DNA of 64,000 nt from Candidatus Aalborgicola bjergmarkensis (GTDB taxonomy: Bacteria > Pseudomonadota > Gammaproteobacteria > Burkholderiales > Burkholderiaceae_C). Of this stretch, positions 18,077 to 26,439 are shown in pieces. Both the position numbers and the translations under genes were made by a program. The DNA lies in contig JADJFE010000001.1 in NCBI GenBank assembly GCA_016708725.1, forward strand, positions 310,001 through 374,000, given 5' to 3'. The notes below the pieces were generated by a model. That model saw only the letters and a program-made list of their open reading frames with translations, was not told the origin of the DNA and made no database searches. Within the stretch, counting starts at the first letter, position 1, and the number at the start of each line of letters is the position of its first letter.

Positions 18077-19378
18077 CTACTCGGTTGTCGGCAGCGATCC
18101 TGTGAAATGAGGATACGCAGCTAAGTCAATATTTCCAACAACGGCAACTCTTTCAGCAATTCTTGGGTGGTCTATCCTAGCTCGCCCTCGCCAATAGGTC
18201 TGATTGTTTCCTTCGATTCCGACAAGAATCTGATTCAGTCGCTCACTATCGAACTCAGCGATATGTGGGCTTATGAATCGAGCGAAGTGGGAGTCTGCAG
18301 AGCCGAACGCAAGACTGCCGCAATATATCTTTGTGCCCAGCCCATACACCTGCTGTACTTGCCCAGTCTCAGCACCTTTCGCAATCAGCTTTTTCCAATT
18401 TTCGTCGCTTAACTCCCGCAGTTGCGCATAGGGTAGAGACGATACCGTGGCGATATGATCGGAAAAGCTTGGGCTTATGAATGACGACGGTGCGAGTAGA
18501 TTTACATGTGTATTGGCAAAGGTTGTCAATGGCACACGTGCGGCGTCGGTAAGCGCACCAAAGAGTGCTGGGCAATCAGAAAGAAATTCAATGAGTGCTG
18601 TCAATGGTGCTCCGTTAGGAGCTACCTCGCTGAAGTAGACGGCATTTTGAACAATGAACTGTCGTAATTCTGTGGGGTGACGTTCATACAGCAAATAAAG
18701 CGCCCGCGTATTTATGCTGCGATTAGCGTCGGCGTCTGGATTTGAGACGCGAAAACAAAACTTCCATAGCGCTTTGAGCAATTCCTGCTCGACCGACGCA
18801 TGAAGGTTGCCAAAATACTTTGCATTCAAGTATTGCTTTAGTGCCTTCTGATCGGGGAGCAATTCCTTCTTCGCCGCAATGTCGGAAACGAACTCTCCAA
18901 CAATTTTCTTCGAGAAGATTGGGGGTTTAAGCAAGACCGCTTCAAGGGCGTTTCGAATCAATGAGCGGGTGGTCTCTTTGTTTGGGGCAAACAAAAGATG
19001 ACTTCCGCTCAATACTGGATGCGCCGAGAGATGACGTAGTTTTTGCAGATTGACTAGGTGTTGGTAATCGGCAGCTTCCAGTAAGTGAGTTCGACTATTT
19101 ATCTCCTCTAGTAGAAAAGGCTCCCACTCGGGGCTGGTTGGATTCGCTACTTGCTTTGCTTCAATTGCGTCAAGGATAGAAATTGCCGTTGCATCTTGAT
19201 AAAGATCGCGCAATGCCTGCAACTTATAAACAAAGTCCGCAACCACTACAGACCACAGCATGACAACTGCTGATCTGTAGTTTCCGTTGATAAATGAGCC
19301 AAGTACTTCTTGGAAGTAATCTTTGGTTCGCTGGTCGCTAATTTGCTCGGCGGCAAGATCTATAGAGAACTCTCGCAT
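18077..19378 (-). CDS. Cassette-encoded protein with HEPN-like N-terminal domain
   Basis: 433 residues. The first 150 are helical (NGNYRSAVVMLWSVVVADFV YKLQAL) and end in LQKLRHLSAHPVL. RHLSAH matches the Rx4H catalytic motif of HEPN ribonucleases, and its place at the end of a four-helix stretch fits. The remaining 280 residues are not recognised. HEPN proteins are frequent in defence and toxin systems, so a role in phage or stress defence is a reasonable inference only. It lies between two attC-like sites in the leftward cassette array. Start ATG 19378. Confidence 0.65.
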   Translation of the reverse strand: MREFSIDLAAEQISDQRTKDYFQEVLGSFINGNYRSAVVMLWSVVVADFVYKLQALRDLYQDATAISILDAIEAKQVANPTSPEWEPFLLEEINSRTHLLEAADYQHLVNLQKLRHLSAHPVLSGSHLLFAPNKETTRSLIRNALEAVLLKPPIFSKKIVGEFVSDIAAKKELLPDQKALKQYLNAKYFGNLHASVEQELLKALWKFCFRVSNPDADANRSINTRALYLLYERHPTELRQFIVQNAVYFSEVAPNGAPLTALIEFLSDCPALFGALTDAARVPLTTFANTHVNLLAPSSFISPSFSDHIATVSSLPYAQLRELSDENWKKLIAKGAETGQVQQVYGLGTKIYCGSLAFGSADSHFARFISPHIAEFDSERLNQILVGIEGNNQTYWRGRARIDHPRIAERVAVVGNIDLAAYPHFTGSLPTTE

Positions 19379-19397
19379 GTGATGTGCTCGTGTTGGT

Positions 19398-19469
19398 GTC
19401 TAACGTAGAGGTGAGGGGCGACGAAAATGCGCAGCATTTTTGGCGTCCCTCTCGACCGCCATGTTAAGT
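19398..19469 (-). other. attC-like recombination site between cassettes
   Basis: On the reverse strand: ACTTAAC at one end, GTTAGAC at the other, 72 bp. The long inner stem is GAGGGACGCCAAAAATGC paired with GCATTTTCGTCGCCCCTC. The complementary arms with small mismatches are just what attC sites show. Confidence 0.78.
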
Positions 19470-19470
19470 G

Positions 19471-19929
19471 TCATTTTTTGCGCACCACTGTTTGGTTGAT
19501 TATTCGATGGTTGATCTTTCGTTTCCATTCCATCTGTTTAGCTGACAAGATTCTTTTTAGTCTAGTTTGCATTAAGAATTTGTATTCATTTTCAAAGATA
19601 TAACCAAACTTGTAAGCATGAATTATCAGATCTTCGTTTGCATTGGCATCTTGGTCGTCAATGATTCGACGAAGACCAGCAAAGAGATTGCCGGTGTCAA
19701 TACCAATAAATTTATTGACGCAGACATTGCCAACGTATGTTTTGTTTCCATTCAATTGATTTTGAATGTAACAGAGTTCCTTGATTTCTTTGCCACAGGG
19801 GCAATTGTCCCAATCCTCTTGCACTTCAATGCCAACTAGCCGCCACTCATTTTTCGCGTCACTCCACTCGGTGGCATTTGACAGCGGAAGAATGTGAGCC
19901 TTTAGATTTTCAAAGTTGTGTTCGGACAT
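19471..19929 (-). CDS. Small cassette-encoded protein with a CxC...C zinc-binding-like motif
   Basis: 152 residues, AT-richer than its surroundings. It has NCPCGKEIKELCYIQNQLN and VGNVCVNKFIG, a pattern of four cysteines suggesting a metal site, then a lysine/arginine-rich C-terminus (KRILSAKQMEWKRKINHRII). I have the impression such proteins occur in mobile contexts, but no function is known to me. First gene of the three-cassette array; attC-like sites lie on both sides. Confidence 0.6.
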   Translation of the reverse strand: MSEHNFENLKAHILPLSNATEWSDAKNEWRLVGIEVQEDWDNCPCGKEIKELCYIQNQLNGNKTYVGNVCVNKFIGIDTGNLFAGLRRIIDDQDANANEDLIIHAYKFGYIFENEYKFLMQTRLKRILSAKQMEWKRKINHRIINQTVVRKK

Positions 19930-19950
19930 TGCAGTCCCCTGAACAATGAC

Positions 19951-19999
19951 ACTTAACGTAATGTAGCCGAGCGCCTATCCTGGCATTCCCAGGTTAGAC
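19951..19999 (-). other. attC-like site, short
   Basis: Reverse strand: GTCTAAC ... GTTAAGT, 49 bp. The cores match the consensus, but the inner stem is weaker than at the other two sites, so this one is less certain. Confidence 0.55.
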
Positions 20000-20513
20000 G
20001 ACAAAATAAACTGGGACAGGCGGGTTCGATCAAAATAGCGCAAAGCGGCGCTTCGCCGCTTACAGTCTACATTCGAATTGCATGTGCTGTATGCAATTGC
20101 AGTACTCGTGATGTCCGCCAAACCCGTCTCCTATATTCCCTAGTCGCCCCGTTTGCAGGATCAGCTTCGGGAGGTTCTACGATACAAACACTATAACCTG
20201 CGTACCAAAAGGGTATGCCTGGATGGGGTGAGATTTTTTTGTTCGTTGACAAGGACGCAACGCCCAGATGTGCATTCATCCAACGCATGGAGCGCCGATG
20301 GAACTCCCGATTTAATAGCTGCCCCCGCACATTCCATAAGCGTTTCAGCCATATTTACCCAATGCAGCGCGCTGGCTGCCGGTTCCATCGTCAGGTTTTC
20401 GGTGAGAGCCATGCTGGCATAGTCGGCTGAATTTATGCCATTTTGTGCTGTAGCGCTCGTAGGGCGTGCGGGAGCAGCTTCTGAATTTATAGCGTTAGCT
20501 GCCACGCAGCGAC
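20000..20513. other. Intergenic with hairpin and repeat fragments, no supported gene
   Basis: 20043-20061 is a perfect 8-bp hairpin (AAGCGGCG/CGCCGCTT). 20308-20340 resembles an R1 left arm (AATAGCTGCCCCCGCAC). 20427-20495 is a separate repeat (CTGAATTTATGCC ... CTGAATTTATAGCG) whose inverted copy is at 38109-38179. GH94 homology starts at 20523. Confidence 0.55.
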
Positions 20514-23111
20514 GTGACGTTTCATATCAATGCGGATGGTCGTCCGCTGACGCACCATTTGCAGGAGTGGATTGCCTCCCACGAGGCTGCTTTACTGGAA
20601 CGTGATAACAACGACCCGGTACGGGTTGCCAGTGCCAGCAGCCGGCGTGCGATCACGGCCACGACCGGAGCGTTCGACCCGCGTACCGGCGGATTTTCGT
20701 TCAGGGTCAGTGAAGCGGTACGTCCCATGCGCCCCTGGAGCAATGTACTGGCCAATCCGGATTTTGGCTGCGTGCTGACCGAAAGTGGTGGCGGCTATAA
20801 CTGGGCTGGCAACAGCCGCTTGCACCAGATCACGCCCTGGTCCAATGATCCGGTGAGCGACCCCAGCGGCGAATGGTGGCTGCTGCAGGACAGCCGCAGT
20901 GGCACGCTGTGGAGTCTGACGCCAAACGCCTGGGGTGATGCCCGTTCGGGGTACCAGGTAACACACGCTCAGGGCAGCACCCGCATCAGCCACATCCGTG
21001 GCGGCCTGAGCGTGGAAGTCACCTTCTGTGTGGGACAAGAGAGCGCCATCAAGTCGGTGCGCATTGCCTTGCACAACACCAGCGAGCGCACAAAACGCTT
21101 GCGCCTGCTGGGACTGGTTGAGTGGATCATGGGGGCGCAGCGGTCCGAGCGCAACACCTGCTTGACGAGCATGCAGCACATTTCCGGCATACAAGGCCGC
21201 AGCACGAGCTTGCTATGCACCCAGCTCGCGCAAGACGGTGGCTTTGGCGGTAGCACGGCGTTCCTGAGTCTGGGGCAAGCGCTGTCTGACGTAGATGGCA
21301 ACGTGGACTGGACCTGTGACCGCCGGGAGTTCTTCAACACCCTGGGGCAACTGGTGGTGCCCCGCAATTTGGGCGAACGCATCGGAGAAGGGCTGGACCC
21401 CTGTGCCGCCATCGCCATCGCCTTTCAGATGGATACTGGCGCACACGCCGAATACGTCTTCAGCATCGGGCATGCTCCCACATTGATAGCTGCATCCGCA
21501 ATGCTGGTGGGCGATCCAGGTCAAAATGCCTTAAAGCGTGAAGCCGATGTCACGTCCTACTGGAATACCTTGCTGGGCAACTGCACGGTACAGACCCCGG
21601 ACCCGCTGCTGAACGTGCTGGTGAACCGCTGGTTCCTGTACCAGGCCATTTCCTGCCGACTGTGGGCCAAAGCCGGGTTTTACCAAGCTGGTGGCGCCAC
21701 CGGCTTTCGCGACCAATTGCAAGATGCCATGGCGCTGGTCTGGAGCGCACCAGCCATGCTGCGTGCGCAGATCGTGACCTGTGCCGCGCGCCAGTTCCCC
21801 GAAGGCGACGTGCAGCACTGGTGGCATGCTCCCAGCGGAGCGGGGGTGCGCACCCGCTTCAGCGACGACTTGCTGTGGCTGCCGCACGCGCTGACGCACT
21901 ACCTGCGCGCCACGGGCGACGCCGCCGTACTGGAGCTGTCCCTGCCGTTTCTCGAAGGTCCGGCTATTGCGCAGGAAGCGGAAGACGCCTACTTCACACC
22001 CGGCATCAGCACCGAGCAAGCCAGCCTGTGGGAACATGCTGCGCGCACCATCGACGCCAGCTTGCGCGTCGGTGCGCATGGTTTACCGCTGATGGGTAGC
22101 GGCGACTGGAACGACGGCATGAACACCGTCGGGCGCGAAGGCCGGGGCGAATCCGTCTGGCTGGGCTGGTTCTTGTGTCACATCGTGGCAAACATGGCTC
22201 CGCTGGCACGTCAGCGTGGTGAAGTGGAACGTGCGCTGCGTTGGGAGGCTGCGGCTGCGCTTTGCAAGGCCGCACTGCTGAGCAGCGGCTGGGATGGTCT
22301 GTGGTTTTGCCGTGCCTATTTTGACGATGGCGAGAAACTTGGTGCCAGCGCCAATGCCGAGTGTCGCATTGACCTGATTGCCCAGGCCTGGTCGGTGCTG
22401 TCGGGCGTTGCCTCCGCTCCGATGCAGGCAATGGCGATGGACGCTGCCGACGCGCAACTCGTGGACACCCAGACGGGGCTGGTCAAGCTCTTGACCCCGC
22501 CGCTGCAACACAGCCAGCCCAGTCCCGGTTACATCCAGGCCTATCCCCCCGGCGTGCGTGAGAACGGCGGGCAATATGCCCATGCGGGCGTCTGGGCACT
22601 GATGGCCCAGGCACGTCTGCACAACAGTGGCGCACCCATGAGCGCCAGTGGCGAACTGCGCTGCGATCTGGCCTACCGCTATTTCACCTACCTGAGCCCG
22701 GCACACCGCAGCGTCAATGCCGAGTATGGAACAACCTACGCGCTGGAGCCTTATGTCATGGCGGCCGATGTCTATGGCGCAGCGCCTTATCAGGGTCAGG
22801 GCGGCTGGAGCTGGTACACCGGTGCGGCTGGCTTGATGCAGCGCGCCGTCATTGAGTCCATTTTTGGTTTGCAGCAACAAGCCACGATGTTGTGCCTGAC
22901 GCCTTGCCTGCCATCGCACTGGAATGAAGCCCAATTGACGCTGCGCCGCGATGGCAACAGCCTGCACTTCATCCTCTTGCGCACCCGAGCGGATGCAGCG
23001 CTAGAGGCTGCCCGGCTACGCACGGCGCGCGTGCTCAACCCAGGGGAGTCGCTGGACTGGCGCGGACTGCCCGACGGAATACGCTTTCTGGTGCCGTTGG
23101 CGTTGGCGTGA
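20514..23111 (+). CDS. Truncated cyclic beta-glucan synthase-like protein (GH94 domain), copy 2
   Basis: 865-residue open frame matching the C-terminal third of NdvB-type cyclic beta-glucan synthases. The GH94 N-terminal sandwich (DPRTGGFSFRVSEAVRPMRP; GYNWAGNSRLHQITPWSNDP) and (alpha/alpha)6 catalytic domain are present, with GSGDWNDGMNTVGREGRGES containing the catalytic Asp. The GT84 glycosyltransferase, membrane and glucoamylase modules are missing. GTG 20514 lies upstream of the homology (which begins 20523), so the start is probably accidental. In NdvB the GH94 domain trims or phosphorolyses chain length; whether this fragment is expressed is unknown. No frameshift seen. Confidence 0.8.
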   Translation: MTFHINADGRPLTHHLQEWIASHEAALLERDNNDPVRVASASSRRAITATTGAFDPRTGGFSFRVSEAVRPMRPWSNVLANPDFGCVLTESGGGYNWAGNSRLHQITPWSNDPVSDPSGEWWLLQDSRSGTLWSLTPNAWGDARSGYQVTHAQGSTRISHIRGGLSVEVTFCVGQESAIKSVRIALHNTSERTKRLRLLGLVEWIMGAQRSERNTCLTSMQHISGIQGRSTSLLCTQLAQDGGFGGSTAFLSLGQALSDVDGNVDWTCDRREFFNTLGQLVVPRNLGERIGEGLDPCAAIAIAFQMDTGAHAEYVFSIGHAPTLIAASAMLVGDPGQNALKREADVTSYWNTLLGNCTVQTPDPLLNVLVNRWFLYQAISCRLWAKAGFYQAGGATGFRDQLQDAMALVWSAPAMLRAQIVTCAARQFPEGDVQHWWHAPSGAGVRTRFSDDLLWLPHALTHYLRATGDAAVLELSLPFLEGPAIAQEAEDAYFTPGISTEQASLWEHAARTIDASLRVGAHGLPLMGSGDWNDGMNTVGREGRGESVWLGWFLCHIVANMAPLARQRGEVERALRWEAAAALCKAALLSSGWDGLWFCRAYFDDGEKLGASANAECRIDLIAQAWSVLSGVASAPMQAMAMDAADAQLVDTQTGLVKLLTPPLQHSQPSPGYIQAYPPGVRENGGQYAHAGVWALMAQARLHNSGAPMSASGELRCDLAYRYFTYLSPAHRSVNAEYGTTYALEPYVMAADVYGAAPYQGQGGWSWYTGAAGLMQRAVIESIFGLQQQATMLCLTPCLPSHWNEAQLTLRRDGNSLHFILLRTRADAALEAARLRTARVLNPGESLDWRGLPDGIRFLVPLALA

Positions 23112-23150
23112 CGGCTCAAATGCATTACAGCGAGAAAAGCGCTCCTTATA

Positions 23151-23330
23151 CAATAGCTGCTCTCGCTTATACAATAAGGCTTACAGCCCGATTTGCCATG
23201 CAAAAATACCCGACAACGGCCCGTTTTGATGCCTCATGGCGGTATCAGCATCGCCTTGACCCGTTTTGAAGGGCAAAATTCAAGGCAAATCTGGCTGTAT
23301 GCCTTATGTACCAAGCGGGAGTAGCTATGT
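23151..23330. repeat. Inverted-repeat element R1, copy 2
   Basis: Arms ATAGCTGCTCTCGCTTATAC and the complement of ACCAAGCGGGAGTAGCTAT, with CGTTTTGATGCCTCATGGCG in the centre. It sits about 40 bp after the GH94 stop, as in all copies. Confidence 0.85.
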
Positions 23331-23393
23331 TTTTTGTAGATACAGCGCCGCATCGTCCCATCTACGCGGCGTCCAGACAATAGAGGCAGTAAA

Positions 23394-24161
23394 GTGGATG
23401 AACTGGTGCTCACACCGCTGGAGTTGATTGATCGCATCGCGGCTCTGATACCTCCACCGCGCACTCACCGGCATCGCTATTTCGGCGTGCTGGCACCGAA
23501 CTCACCTCTGCGCTGTGCAGTGACAGCACTGGCCGCACCCGTGCAGACCGGGCAGCTCGGCGCGCGAGAGGACGCAACTGAAGAGCCGTCGCCAGCTGAA
23601 GTTGAGCCGCAAGGCAATGGTGCTCCAACCCCGTGCGAGCCAGTGCCGCCACCCAAGCGCTCACCGGCACATTATCTGTGGGCGGTTTTGATCGCGCGCA
23701 TCTACGAAGTTTTCCCGCTGCTGTGTCCGATATGTGGTGGTCAAATGCGCCTGATCGCCTTCATCACCAACACGGCAGAGGCACGCAAAATCATGGAACA
23801 CATCGGCGTGGACTCTCAACCTCCACGCATCACCCCGCCGCGCGGGCCACCACTGTGGGATAACTGTGATGCGCCTGATGAGGTACTGGATGCACTGCCT
23901 GATTGGGATCAAACAGCGCAGCCAGAACCGGACGATTGTGCCGATCAGCGCATCCATTGGTGAGAGCAAAACCAGCGAGTCAGACCCGCTGTCGGGTAGA
24001 GTCGTACCGGAGACACACCAAGACAACCCAAAATGGCACACGAGCGAAAAAAACAGGCCGTTTCGATTGCCAAACCGAGGATCGCAATGTGCCAAAATGG
24101 GAATTTTGAGGACGGGTCAGGATGCGATACTTGGGGTCGTGCGGTTGGATTTCCTATCCTC
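23394..24161 (+). pseudogene. IS91-family transposase C-terminal part, copy 2 (longest)
   Basis: 189 codons of the transposase C-terminus: LTPLELIDRIAALIPPPRTH RHRYFGVLAPNSPLR, a proline-rich linker, then VFPLLCPICGGQMRLIAFI with a CxxC pair, ending at 23963. The HUH catalytic half is missing. About 200 bp of non-coding sequence follow, up to the terminus GTGCGGTTGGATTTCCTATCC at about 24160, where unrelated cargo starts. In IS91 elements the origin end lies downstream of the transposase gene, matching this position. Confidence 0.8.
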
Positions 24162-24190
24162 TGATGTGAACAGAATGTTAAACTGAACCA

Positions 24191-25027
24191 ATGGACATTG
24201 ACCTTTTGCTGCCGTTTGCTGGACAACACGCTATTCAGTCAGCCGTTTTTGCATTGGAATTCTCTACTGAATTAGATGTGGGAGAAATCGGTCGCTTGCG
24301 ATTAGCTGCAAAAGGGCTGAAAAACGAATTTCCTAAGCTAACGGATCAACATCGAACCACAGTCAGCTTCCAAATGGGGCCGGAGCAGCATCCTTCAGCT
24401 TCGATGGACCCAGGTGGGTTTATTTTGGAGCGCCTAGGTTCCGAGCAAGGACAGTTGCAGGCCCAGCCGCTCAGGGTAATTGTTGTTTCTAGAGAAAACA
24501 TACTTATAGTAATCAATGATTACACCCGCTGGGAAAAGTTTAGTTTTGACATAAGTCATTACTTGACAACGCTCCTTAAAAGCATTAATGCACAAAAAGG
24601 AGTGTCGGGCATTAGTTTGCAAATTACCGATACTTTTATTTGGCGATCGGACCCAGCTGATCTTGATTTGAGTAAGGTTTTTACAATTGGTTCGCGTTAC
24701 TTGGTTTCCAATGTATTCGAACCTAAAGCTTTGCTTTGGCATTCACATCACGGGTTTTTGGTAGAGCAAGAAGATCCAATAAAATTTCAACAACTAGATA
24801 ATATAAACGTTAGCAGGAATATCGTAGCTGGCACGCATCAGCTTCAAATATTGACGTCTCACAAAGCTACTTTTCCTAATCCAGTGTATAAAATTTTAGA
24901 TGCTAGTCGTGAGAAAATCTTCTCCGTGTTAAATTTATTGCACGAGAAGAATAAGGAAATATTAAAAAATTTATTGACGGATGATGTGCAGCTGAAAGTT
25001 AACCTTAATGGACAGCGGGGACAATAA
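24191..25027 (+). CDS. TIGR04255-type protein of unknown function
   Basis: 278 residues. The overall pattern (VFALEFSTELDVGEIGRLRL; FPKLTDQHRTTVSFQM; RVIVVSRENILIVINDYTRW EKF; LTTLLKSINAQKGVSGISLQ ITDTF) resembles the sporadically distributed TIGR04255 family, which is common on mobile islands. Biochemical role unknown. Low GC compared with the glucan-synthase copies. Its stop overlaps the start of the next gene (TAATG), so at least two genes form one operon. Confidence 0.65.
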   Translation: MDIDLLLPFAGQHAIQSAVFALEFSTELDVGEIGRLRLAAKGLKNEFPKLTDQHRTTVSFQMGPEQHPSASMDPGGFILERLGSEQGQLQAQPLRVIVVSRENILIVINDYTRWEKFSFDISHYLTTLLKSINAQKGVSGISLQITDTFIWRSDPADLDLSKVFTIGSRYLVSNVFEPKALLWHSHHGFLVEQEDPIKFQQLDNINVSRNIVAGTHQLQILTSHKATFPNPVYKILDASREKIFSVLNLLHEKNKEILKNLLTDDVQLKVNLNGQRGQ

Positions 25028-25614
25028 TGGAACCATTATCAGCATTCATTATCGCTGGCGTAATGCTTGCCGCTGCTCCAGCAACAAAGCGACAGGAAAT
25101 GGATTATGCTAAGCCGGTTTCAAAAAATCAGCATTGTGTTGATAATGGAACTGAGTACATTTTGCCAACTATTTCTGGTGATATTGCATATCCAAATACG
25201 CTTGGAATAATTAAGTTCGACAAATTTAATACTGGTATTGCGGTAAATTCTCGGGAGCTTTTAAAACGCGAGGTCTCCGCTTATGTTCGATATAAAGACG
25301 GATGGAATGGCTCAGAAACTCTTGCGCCGACATCCTTAGCGATAGATGCGGCAAATTCGTTTGTTGAGCTAATTCCAGCTAGGCTTCCCTTTCCTAGGCC
25401 AATGTTGTCGGCTAATGGCGAGATTGGACTTTATTGGGTTCTTTCTGATGGGTACGCTGAAGTCAGTTTCGAGTTGGATGGCAATGTAAGTTTCTTTTCA
25501 CGAACACGTGCCGGCAAGGAAGATTTTCAAGATAACATTAGTTTAGATAGTCTGGGTAGCGATTGGTTCTGGAGTGTGATCGGGCCATTGGATATAGTGC
25601 AAATTGCGGCGTAA
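25027..25614 (+). CDS. Unknown protein, second gene of the TIGR04255 operon
   Basis: 195 residues. A short hydrophobic N-terminus (LSAFIIAGVMLAAAPATK) could be a signal or membrane anchor. The rest has beta-rich stretches (YILPTISGDIAYPNTLGIIK FDKF; GEIGLYWVLSDGYAEVSFEL) with alternating hydrophobic residues. I do not recognise the family. Translationally coupled to the gene before it; 11 bases separate it from the next start. Confidence 0.6.
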   Translation: MEPLSAFIIAGVMLAAAPATKRQEMDYAKPVSKNQHCVDNGTEYILPTISGDIAYPNTLGIIKFDKFNTGIAVNSRELLKREVSAYVRYKDGWNGSETLAPTSLAIDAANSFVELIPARLPFPRPMLSANGEIGLYWVLSDGYAEVSFELDGNVSFFSRTRAGKEDFQDNISLDSLGSDWFWSVIGPLDIVQIAA

Positions 25615-25625
25615 TTATTTGTCAA

Positions 25626-26183
25626 ATGAATTGCCGCAAGTTTTTCGAATCCATTGCGGGTGACGCGCAATACTGCAAGAAACTTCAGCAGAGTCCCGAG
25701 GACATTCAAGTCGCATGGGAAAAAGAAAGTGCGTCAGAGCACTCTCTTTTACCGGCACAAGATGTTGAAATTCTTGCCAGGCAGGTAATGGATCCTACTC
25801 ACTACGACAATGTGACCGGCAATATTGCACCGACTCTTTTTGACGATGCCTCTAGCAAGGGGGCTTCTTGTCATCGCATGGGATATATCACGCGAGAAAA
25901 AATTAGGGAAATAGCTGAAGCTCGCGTTTCGTTAGTCAATCAAAACCCGCCGTCGACTGGACCTCGAAAAGCCATCGGTTTCACAACGCTTTATGTTTCG
26001 GAAGTCAGAAGCGTGTTCTCAAAAACACTTCCCGTTAGGCGAGCGGCGGGTGTATATGACACTGCTAAAGCTGATGATATTTCTCATGCAGACATTTGCC
26101 AGTTGGTATCGGGGAAGGAAAACGGAAAAAGCGTGAGAGCACAGCTATTCATGCTTGCAATGGCTCGCCTTGAGGTTTTCTAG
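25626..26183 (+). CDS. Unknown protein, third gene of the TIGR04255 operon
   Basis: 185 residues from ATG 25626 (MNCRKFFESIAGDAQYCKKL). The frame is open further back, but only over the preceding gene. Mostly helical and charged, with a cysteine-containing middle (GASCHRMGYITREKIREIAE AR) and VLSVFSKTLPVRRA-like basic segments. Family not recognised. It follows the previous gene by 11 bp in the same direction, so it is likely co-transcribed. It ends just before a second, different IS91-like remnant. Confidence 0.55.
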   Translation: MNCRKFFESIAGDAQYCKKLQQSPEDIQVAWEKESASEHSLLPAQDVEILARQVMDPTHYDNVTGNIAPTLFDDASSKGASCHRMGYITREKIREIAEARVSLVNQNPPSTGPRKAIGFTTLYVSEVRSVFSKTLPVRRAAGVYDTAKADDISHADICQLVSGKENGKSVRAQLFMLAMARLEVF

Positions 26184-26199
26184 TGCGGAAGTTTGCTCA

Positions 26200-26356
26200 G
26201 TGCTGATCGCGTTGCGGCCTTGGGTAGCCACCGCCGCGAACGCACAGGCACCGCTATTTTGGTGTGCTGGCACCGATACTGGCCGCTCAGGGCTGCGGTG
26301 ACGGCGCTGGCACAACCGGCCAAGCAAGTCGTCGTGCAGGCCGAGCCAGCCAACAT
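26200..26356 (+). pseudogene. Second, divergent IS91-type transposase fragment
   Basis: AACGCACAGGCACCGCTATT with GTGCTGGCACC, then LRAAVTALAQPAKQ in translation, parallels THRHRYFGVLAP...LRCAVTALAAP of the main IS91 remnant but is clearly a different lineage. It sits immediately 5' of glucan-synthase copy 3. Confidence 0.55.
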
Positions 26357-26439
26357 GAGCGAGGGCGCGTATCCGCATCGCCCCGCTAGGGCGCGCGACC
26401 CTGACCTTTGCCAGTGCAGCGGCAACCAACGAAGAAACC

